A DNA stretch of 9,329 nucleotides, taken from assembly GCA_015231995.1 (NCBI GenBank), contig JADGAO010000003.1, positions 1 through 9,329 on the forward strand, in the 5' to 3' direction. The notes under the pieces were generated by a model, which was not told the DNA's origin, ran no database searches, and saw nothing but the letters and a program-made list of their open reading frames with translations. Shown here piece after piece: positions 1 through 5,289 of the stretch (its first letter is position 1; every line of letters starts with the position of its first letter). A program made the translations under genes and the position numbers. This DNA is from Nitrospinota bacterium. Its GTDB lineage: Bacteria > Nitrospinota_A > UBA7883 > JACRLM01.

Positions 1-55
1 TAAGTTGAACTTCAAGCTCTGTGAAGCGTTTCTTTATCTGTTCGAGTACAGGCAT
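1..55 (-). CDS. N-terminal fragment of a leftward gene, possibly peptide chain release factor 1
   Basis: Only the first 18 codons lie in the window; the gene continues beyond position 1. Reading leftward from the ATG at 55-53 gives MPVLEQIKKRFTELEVQL. A GGAG Shine-Dalgarno core lies five bases upstream of this ATG, which supports a real start. The pattern of a short hydrophobic start, a basic stretch and then F-T-E-L-E-x-Q-L resembles the N-terminal helix of class-I release factors, which recognise stop codons on the ribosome. Eighteen residues are too few to be sure, and any protein with an N-terminal coiled coil could look like this. The gene lies downstream of the RDD/propeller gene in the same orientation, but a 366-bp repeat-bearing gap separates them, so it probably has its own promoter. 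Confidence 0.5.
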   Translation of the reverse strand, partial: MPVLEQIKKRFTELEVQL

Positions 56-140
56 TTTGGCTCCAGTATCGCTAAAAGTGACGAAGTGTTTGTAATAATA
101 TCATAATGGTAATAATGAGGCAGGGTCGTGTTCTGTTGAA

Positions 141-295
141 TCATGATCCTGAAGATATGGCAAGATTCTTCGCTATCGCTCAGAATGACAATGTTGAGAA
201 CGCAATGGATTCTGCAAAGGTCTCCTTATCAGGGGAGCAAGCGCCCGGCTTTCAGCCGCTAATCTCTTCATGCAAAAACGGCGGGGTGAAGAACA
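141..295 (+). repeat. Decayed compound intergenic repeat, copy A
   Basis: Positions 141-190 are a shortened, degenerate copy of the palindromic unit seen whole at 7001-7089. The right half is well kept (AGATTCTTCGC at 163-173, then a TCAGAATGACA end at 180-190), while most of the left half is missing. Exactly 22 bases after the unit end comes a second conserved block starting TGCAAAGGTCTCCTT (213-227), which also follows the 7001-7089 copy at the same spacing. A third block (272-295, ending GTGAAGAACA) matches 7204-7227 at 19 of 24 positions. The three blocks in the same order define a compound element of roughly 150-230 bp, of which this is an older copy. A small GC-rich hairpin, CGGCT-TTC-AGCCG (246-258), lies inside it. 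No open reading frame here looks real. Confidence 0.7.
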
Positions 296-421
296 CCCAC
301 GCCGAGCATTTGGGAGGCAGTCCCAAGGAGGGGAGGGGGAGTGTGGGAGGTAGACGGTGGAGATCGGCAAACATCCGCCGGGGCGGGTTTTAGTTAATCG
401 CCGCTACAAGCCAGGGCAATC
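296..421. other. Non-coding spacer with short hairpins
   Basis: This spacer lies between the compound repeat and the 3' end of the RDD/propeller gene. TTGGGA (310-315) and TCCCAA (321-326) form a perfect six-base-pair stem around GGCAG. CCGCC (375-379) and GGCGG (382-386) form a tight GC-rich stem followed on the plus strand by GTTTT. No convincing U-run follows either hairpin on the minus strand, so neither can be firmly called the terminator of the leftward gene. The purine-rich tract 325-355 (AGGAGGGGAGGGGGAG-like) looks like remains of another intergenic repeat. I see no gene. Confidence 0.4.
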
Positions 422-3043
422 CTATTTCTTCTTCCCGCTCTTGCCCGGCGCAGGGTCGTACAGCCCCATCCCTCCGTCGCCAGCGATTAACAGCAGGCCG
501 CCTCTGTCGAAAAGGTTTACGATGAGCGGTTTGTCCCGGAACTCCCCCGCTTCTTTTATGTCCAGTTCGCTAAACCCGGTTTTGATGAAAATGACGTAGG
601 CCCTCGTGAAACCTCCCTGTGTTTTCACAGTGCCAAGCAGACGGCCACCGCCTTCTTCACCAAGCAGTCTTACCGTGTCCATCGCAGGGGCGGCGAACGT
701 GGCCTGTATCCGGCCCGACGCGCCGTCGGCCAAAAGAAGCTTGCCCTGCATCGGACACGAGAGGGCGATCAGCTTTTTCACAATCCCGACGCAGACGCAT
801 CCGGCGGGGTACTCGAACGCGATGGCCCCGTCGCTTGCCCGCACCGCCATCTGACGGGCGTAGTAAAGCTCGCCGGAGCGCGACTCATCCGTGGCGAAAC
901 TCAACCTGCGCGCAAGCGTCCACTCCCGCCCTTTCCCACGCGGGAAATAGGCGAGCTTAGTCCAACCGCGTCCGGCGAAAACATGCGCCTCCGCCGGACC
1001 GCTCGTGGCGGGCGTTCCCTGAATCTCTCCAATCGCCGCGCCAGTCTTCGCGTCGAACACGACGGAGCCTTTTCCCTTCACCTCCGCTATGAACGCCTCT
1101 CCCGCAGGGGTGAGGGAGGCTACCTTCCCTCCCGCGTCAACGCTCCAAATCTTTTTGCCTGTCCGCGAAAACGCGGCGATCTTGCCGTTATCGGCTATCG
1201 CAAGGCTTGCCGACGTAAGAGCGGGAGAAACGCCGGAGAATCTTTCCAGCGGCGCCGTCCACACGATGGCCCCATCCTTCGGCGATACGAACCCGATCAC
1301 CTGGGAGTTTTCTTTTTTACCGGTGAAGAGGTAGTGACCGGAGGAGGTGTCCGCGTAAACGCCCTGCGCTTTGACTCCGTCAACCTTCCATACAACCGCG
1401 CCTGTCTCGATATCAATCCCGGTCAGCGCGCCTCCGGTGAGGCCCGCCGCAACGCTACCGCCGTTATACGCGGCCATCGTCACGCCGTTTATCTTCCATT
1501 TTGCGTCAAGCGCCACACGGCCAAGCGGGGCCATTCCGCCGAACGCCCTGCCGAATATGGAGGCGGCCTTGTCCGCGCCTCCATTCTTGAGGGCCAATCC
1601 GCAAACTATCAGGGCCAGGGCAAGGGCAACGGCGCCCATCTTCTCCTTTACGTCCGAAGAGCGCGTAAGGACGATCGTGCCGGCGATGCGGTCGTGAACC
1701 CCGCGCCTGTCCAGGCTACGCAACGCAGGCAGGTATCCGATGGCCGGTATGAAGGTGAACATGGAGAGGAACAGATAACCCGTCCGCGCAAGAGCCGATT
1801 GAGGCTGGGGGATTTCGCCGGTCTCCACATCCACCACGGCCACGCCAAAAAGCCGCTGGAGCGGCGTCGCCCCCCACGCGACCATCGGGATGGTGAAGTA
1901 GGCGATGAACGTCATCGCCGCGATGAACTGGAACGCGACGATGGAGCCTGCCGACGTTCCAGCCGGAAGCAGGGCTGTTAGGATAGCCACAAGTCCCACA
2001 ACCTCCGCCACCTTAATGGCGGCGCGCTGGAAAAATCCCGCAGGGGTCAGTTCGCCGGAAATGTCGAATGGAAGCGAGCTGTCCTGAGTCTCTTTTGGCG
2101 CACACGATTTGCAGACGGTTTTTCCGCCCGCTCTCTGCCCGCAGGCAAGGCAGAGAGGTTTTGAACATACGGAACAAAGCGACACGGCCATCGAGGCGGC
2201 GTGGTAATGGCATTGCGTGACTGTTTGAGGTTTGCCGGATTTTGCGGACGTCTCTTTTTCCTCACCCTTTACTTTGACGATCAGCCGCCCGGACTCGGCG
2301 TTGTCGAACATGCTTTCGCGCCAGTCGGCGATGATGGCCACGAAATCCTTGAGGCTGAACTTCAACCCACGCCTGTTTTTTTCCGGCGAACGGTACTCCA
2401 TCGCCGACATCAATTCCGCAACGCTCGCGCCGGGCAGGCGATGGGTCGTCTTGCCGGGATTGTCGAGCCAGTCGAAAGCCCTGTTGGTCACGGCGATAGC
2501 CTTGTCCCCTATCGGCGAGGAGGCGATGATCTCCATGTCCATTTTCCCGCCGGGTTCGAACGTGGCGATGGCGTAGAGCTTTTTATCTTTGTTGGCGAAC
2601 AGGCGCTCGAACACGCCGGGCGTGACGGACTGCACGGCCCTGTCCATCACCGGTATGAACTCATGATCCCTCAACCCCGCCGTGACGCTCTTGAGCAGGT
2701 TTTTGGAGACAGCCGACTCTTCCGCGAGGTTGGCTTTCCTATATCGTAAGAGGCGGCCCCTTAAAATGGGGATCGCTCGCGGTTTGCGTAACAGCCTGGC
2801 TATCGCGATATCCAGAGTCGCGGAAACCTGCGCCAACGCGCCGCTTTTGCCCATGAAACGGGCCAGCGCCAGCGCCGCTTCTTTGGCGGGAAGGCGGTTA
2901 AGGTCCAGGCCGAACGTCTTGCCCTCATACGGGTCTTCCGCATGTTCAATCAGGGCCGTCCCGCACGCGCCGCATTTTGCGCCTGGCTTCACGCCCTCGT
3001 TGACCAACCCGCACCGTGAGCAGGCCAGTTCCTGCTGGCTCAC
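422..3043 (-). CDS. Zinc-ribbon / B-box / RDD membrane protein with C-terminal PQQ-like beta-propeller
   Basis: This is a predicted 873-residue inner-membrane protein of unknown function. An N-terminal zinc ribbon (Cys8, Cys11, Cys24, Cys27) is followed by about 245 residues I do not recognise. Next is a B-box-like zinc finger (Cys278, His281, Cys290, Cys293, Cys298, Cys301, Cys311, Cys314). An RDD domain at about 334-460 has several hydrophobic helices and the family's TPLQRLFGVAVVD-type segment. A further hydrophobic helix (about 470-486) leads to a region of repeated PQQ-like blades to about residue 865, for example TGAVVWKV, DGAIVWTA and TGKKIWSV. The start is GTG at 3043, whose GTGA overlaps the protease stop codon by 4 nt, implying translational coupling; GGGGGTGG lies just upstream. 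The open frame runs further upstream to 3289, but that part overlaps the protease gene out of frame and has no domain. Topology is inferred: zinc fingers cytoplasmic, propeller outside. A sensory or scaffolding role with the upstream protease is a guess. Confidence 0.88.
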   Translation of the reverse strand: MSQQELACSRCGLVNEGVKPGAKCGACGTALIEHAEDPYEGKTFGLDLNRLPAKEAALALARFMGKSGALAQVSATLDIAIARLLRKPRAIPILRGRLLRYRKANLAEESAVSKNLLKSVTAGLRDHEFIPVMDRAVQSVTPGVFERLFANKDKKLYAIATFEPGGKMDMEIIASSPIGDKAIAVTNRAFDWLDNPGKTTHRLPGASVAELMSAMEYRSPEKNRRGLKFSLKDFVAIIADWRESMFDNAESGRLIVKVKGEEKETSAKSGKPQTVTQCHYHAASMAVSLCSVCSKPLCLACGQRAGGKTVCKSCAPKETQDSSLPFDISGELTPAGFFQRAAIKVAEVVGLVAILTALLPAGTSAGSIVAFQFIAAMTFIAYFTIPMVAWGATPLQRLFGVAVVDVETGEIPQPQSALARTGYLFLSMFTFIPAIGYLPALRSLDRRGVHDRIAGTIVLTRSSDVKEKMGAVALALALIVCGLALKNGGADKAASIFGRAFGGMAPLGRVALDAKWKINGVTMAAYNGGSVAAGLTGGALTGIDIETGAVVWKVDGVKAQGVYADTSSGHYLFTGKKENSQVIGFVSPKDGAIVWTAPLERFSGVSPALTSASLAIADNGKIAAFSRTGKKIWSVDAGGKVASLTPAGEAFIAEVKGKGSVVFDAKTGAAIGEIQGTPATSGPAEAHVFAGRGWTKLAYFPRGKGREWTLARRLSFATDESRSGELYYARQMAVRASDGAIAFEYPAGCVCVGIVKKLIALSCPMQGKLLLADGASGRIQATFAAPAMDTVRLLGEEGGGRLLGTVKTQGGFTRAYVIFIKTGFSELDIKEAGEFRDKPLIVNLFDRGGLLLIAGDGGMGLYDPAPGKSGKKK

Positions 3044-4491
3044 AACGCCACCCCCGAAACGAAATGGTAGAACACCGCCACGACATACGCCGGGTACAGG
3101 ACAACCGCCGTAAATCCGAAAAACGCCGCCACCGCAATCAGCGCCACTCCTGCGATCCCGTATACGCCCAGCGGTTTTGAGGCCAACCCCGGCATGGCGG
3201 CTTTCAACAACCATCCGCCGTCCAGCGGCGAAATGGGGATCAGGTTGAAGGCGGCGATAAGCAAGTTGACCACGGAGCCGAGCGCGCAAAGCTCCAGAGC
3301 CACGAACCAGAACGATTCGGAAACGTCGCCGCCGCCCGCCGTTATCGGGGCCGACAGGTCGGACGTGAACCGGATATAAACATCCGGGTAGAGGCCGTTA
3401 TGCGCCACAGCAAAGGCCATGAACGCCGTGAACATAAGATATGAAAACGCGAAACTGGCAAACGGCCCGGCCCCGGCGGTTATCGCGACGCCGCGCGGCT
3501 GGCGATCCATCTTGAGAGGATCGAATGGAACCGACTTGGCCCAGCCGAACGCCACGCCGACCCCGATCCATGCGATAACGGGGACGACGAGGCTTCCGAT
3601 AAAAGAAAAATGGCTCAACGGGTTTAGCGTAAGCCTGCCGGATTTTAGCGCAGTGTCGTCGCCCACCCAGAGCGCGGCCAGCCCGTGGCCCATCTCGTGA
3701 ACCACGACTCCGAGCCAGACCGTGTAAAAAAGCATGGCGTATAAAAGCCATTCGGCGGCGGCGGATTCCGGCCCGGCGAAAAACCGGATCGCGACGAAAA
3801 CCAGCGGGACAACGAGCCATGCCGATGCGAGAGCTTTTGATTTCTCGTCCGCCGATGCGATCAACCCGGCTATCGTAAGGATGATCGAAGGCCTGGCCTT
3901 TTCCGGCTGGGCGGGAGCGGCCTTTTTTTCATCCTCCTGCATCTGCGTTTTTGCGATATTCAGCAGGAGCTTTGCGTGCTCTGCGCCGGGGTCTAGCTCG
4001 ATGAGTTTTCGCAGGACGGCTTCGCCCATGTCGTAACGTTTGCGCTGTAAATGAAGCATTCCGACTTTCAGCAGAGCCTCGCGGTTCTCCGGCTCCACCT
4101 CCAGTATTTTGCTCCATGCGGCCAGGGCCTCGTACTGCATGTTGGCGCGGGACGACGCCCCGGCGAGCGTGGCCAGTATGTCAACGCGCGAAGGAGACCT
4201 GTCAACGGCGGCCCGGAGCATGGTTACGGCCTGGCTGAAATTTTTCCGGTCGGCAAGGGCAAGCCCTTCCTTTAGCAACTCGTCGGCCTCCCTGTTTCTT
4301 TCCGCGTCGGTTTTTTGCGGTTTGAGCGGGGCGACGGCTTGAGGCGGGGGTGACGAGGGTGGGGGGGATTCCACATACGAGTTTTTACATCGGGCGCAGA
4401 CTATTGTTATGGATCCGTCCGGCGCGGGCGTTTGCGCCACACTCACCGAACCAGAGCCGCAGTATCGGCATATCCTAGTCGTATCTGCCAC
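3040..4491 (-). CDS. Zinc-ribbon/TPR-containing M50 (site-2-protease-like) membrane metalloprotease
   Basis: This is a predicted membrane-embedded zinc protease of 483 residues. It opens with a small zinc ribbon (CRYC at 8-11, CARC at 32-35) and a proline-rich linker. About three tetratricopeptide repeats (roughly 69-170) follow, then an M50 peptidase domain with several membrane helices. The catalytic HEMGH motif is at 265-269 and the second metal-ligand motif, NLIPISPLDGG, ends at 426 with Asp424. Other family signatures are RLTLNPLSHF and FGWAKSVPFDP. Both metal motifs are intact, so activity is expected. Substrate is unknown; the TPRs suggest a protein partner. I prefer the GTG at 4491 because GGAGG (4501-4497) sits five bases upstream and a promoter-like sequence ends at 4515. 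The frame also allows ATG at 4503 or GTG at 4506 (488 residues), which would leave almost no leader. The gene is first in an operon with the RDD/propeller gene (4-nt overlap), and both proteins begin with a zinc ribbon. Confidence 0.88.
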   Translation of the reverse strand: MADTTRICRYCGSGSVSVAQTPAPDGSITIVCARCKNSYVESPPPSSPPPQAVAPLKPQKTDAERNREADELLKEGLALADRKNFSQAVTMLRAAVDRSPSRVDILATLAGASSRANMQYEALAAWSKILEVEPENREALLKVGMLHLQRKRYDMGEAVLRKLIELDPGAEHAKLLLNIAKTQMQEDEKKAAPAQPEKARPSIILTIAGLIASADEKSKALASAWLVVPLVFVAIRFFAGPESAAAEWLLYAMLFYTVWLGVVVHEMGHGLAALWVGDDTALKSGRLTLNPLSHFSFIGSLVVPVIAWIGVGVAFGWAKSVPFDPLKMDRQPRGVAITAGAGPFASFAFSYLMFTAFMAFAVAHNGLYPDVYIRFTSDLSAPITAGGGDVSESFWFVALELCALGSVVNLLIAAFNLIPISPLDGGWLLKAAMPGLASKPLGVYGIAGVALIAVAAFFGFTAVVLYPAYVVAVFYHFVSGVAL

Positions 4492-4514
4492 GACGACCTC
4501 CATCACCAGCGCCT

Positions 4515-4543
4515 ATCGTAGCCAACGGCGGGGAATTGTTCAA
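4515..4543 (-). promoter_or_regulatory. Candidate sigma-70-type promoter for the protease/propeller operon
   Basis: Read leftward, TTGAAC (4543-4538) and TACGAT (4520-4515) are separated by exactly 17 bases, close to the consensus -35 and -10 boxes. Transcription would start near 4508, giving a leader of about 17 nt that contains GGAGG and then the GTG at 4491. The fit of promoter, Shine-Dalgarno sequence and start codon is what makes this credible; it is unproven. Confidence 0.5.
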
Positions 4544-4604
4544 GGACGCGTTTTAAACGGGGCGATGGCCGAACGGCGAAAACAGGCATTCTGGGGATCC
4601 GTAT

Positions 4605-4620
4605 TGTCATTCTGAACGTA
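4605..4620 (-). repeat. Fragment of the intergenic palindromic repeat (5' tip only)
   Basis: TGTCATTCTGAACG at this point repeats the first bases of the full unit that begins two bases later at 4622. It looks like a truncated head-to-tail copy, the remnant of unequal recombination or incomplete duplication. Confidence 0.55.
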
Positions 4621-4621
4621 A

Positions 4622-4708
4622 TGTCATTCTGAGCGCCAGCGAAGAACCCATCAAATCGAATGTTCAATTCTACTTTGATCCTTCGGTCGAGGACTCCATC
4701 AGGATGAC
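4622..4708 (-). repeat. Intergenic palindromic repeat, copy B1
   Basis: This unit of about 87 bp begins TGTCATTCTGAG and ends ATCAGGATGAC, so its ends are imperfect inverted repeats. Inside, GCGAAGAA near the left end is partly complementary to ATCCTTCGGTCG near the right end, so the unit can fold into a long imperfect hairpin. It matches the reverse complement of 7001-7089, including the central TCTACTTTGATCCTTCGGTCG-like stretch. It lies between divergently transcribed genes (protease operon leftward, acpS rightward), away from the candidate protease promoter at 4515-4543. Confidence 0.8.
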
Positions 4709-4715
4709 GACAACG

Positions 4716-4794
4716 TGTCATTCTGAACGGAGCGTAGCGAAGTGAAGAATCTATCTAACTAGATACTTCGGTCGCAAGGCTCCATCAGGATGAC
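4716..4794 (-). repeat. Intergenic palindromic repeat, copy B2
   Basis: A second unit in tandem with copy B1 and in the same orientation. It begins TGTCATTCTGAAC and ends ATCAGGATGAC. The ends and the GAAGAATCTATC and CTTCGGTCGCAAGGCTCC segments are conserved. The middle is shorter and different: CTATCTAACTAGATAC contains its own small palindrome, TATCTAACTAGATA. The pattern fits selection on the stem rather than the loop. Confidence 0.8.
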
Positions 4795-4850
4795 AATGTA
4801 GATCAATCGCCTGCTGTAAATAAACGCCTCATCCTGCTACCATATCCTTC

Positions 4851-5264
4851 ATGGTGGCGGTGAGAACGGGGATTGATCTTTGCGATCCCGAAAGGATAAA
4901 ACGGGCGGTGGAACGTCACGGCGAGAAGTTTCTTGCGCACGTCTTCACGCCGGGGGAAATCAAATACTGTTCCTCGTTTGCCGACTCCAGCCTGTCGTAC
5001 GCCGCGAGGTTCGCCGCCAAAGAAGCGGTGATGAAGACGCTTGGCGCGGGCATCGGGAAAATATCGTTCACGGAAATAGAAGTCGTCTCCGACGAGGAGG
5101 GCAGGCCACGGGCTATCCTGCGCGGCAAGGCGAAAGCTATCGCGGAACGATTGGACGTAACATCCCTGGACATATCGCTGACCCATGTCCGGGGGATGTG
5201 CTCTGCGAGCGCCGTGGCGCTGATAGGCGGCGGTGGCGCTATAATGCCCGCTGACAACCAATAA
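4851..5264 (+). CDS. acpS: Holo-[acyl-carrier-protein] synthase
   Basis: AcpS transfers the 4'-phosphopantetheine arm of coenzyme A to the conserved serine of acyl carrier protein, making it active for fatty-acid synthesis; it is cytosolic and magnesium-dependent. The 137-residue product has both hallmark motifs: TGIDLCDPERI at 6-16, with the metal-binding Asp9, and RFAAKEAVMKTLG at 53-65, with Glu58. FTPGEIKYC (32-40) and the late SLTHVRG strand also fit. It is slightly longer than typical AcpS (about 120-126), the excess being a Gly/Ala-rich tail. The ATG at 4851 has no clear Shine-Dalgarno sequence; GTG at 4854 or 4860 are alternatives. dnaX begins 25 bp downstream, so the two are probably co-transcribed. 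Confidence 0.93.
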   Translation: MVAVRTGIDLCDPERIKRAVERHGEKFLAHVFTPGEIKYCSSFADSSLSYAARFAAKEAVMKTLGAGIGKISFTEIEVVSDEEGRPRAILRGKAKAIAERLDVTSLDISLTHVRGMCSASAVALIGGGGAIMPADNQ

Positions 5265-5289
5265 CGCTCAAAGCGCAGGAAAAAATTTT

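Noticed and set aside
106..393. Plus-strand open frame of 95 codons in the left intergenic region
   Set aside because: It runs through the decayed palindromic repeat and GC-rich repeat debris, has no Shine-Dalgarno sequence, and its translation is compositionally odd with no domain.
983..1981. Long plus-strand open frame (332 codons) opposite the RDD/propeller gene
   Set aside because: Its Arg-, Gly- and His-rich translation is typical of an antisense shadow in GC-rich coding DNA; the minus-strand frame has clear zinc-finger, RDD and propeller features.
3044..3289. N-terminal extension of the RDD/propeller open frame by 82 codons
   Set aside because: It overlaps the protease's conserved C-terminal region out of frame and shows no domain; the GTG at 3043 gives the classic 4-nt overlap and starts just before the zinc ribbon.
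4190..4200. AAGGAGACCT inside the protease gene resembling the reverse of the second repeat block
   Set aside because: Only about nine bases match, within well-conserved TPR coding sequence; chance similarity.
4795..4850. Possible promoter directly upstream of acpS
   Set aside because: GACAAT and TAAATA resemble -10 boxes, but no -35 box at a suitable distance is convincing and part lies in the repeat unit.
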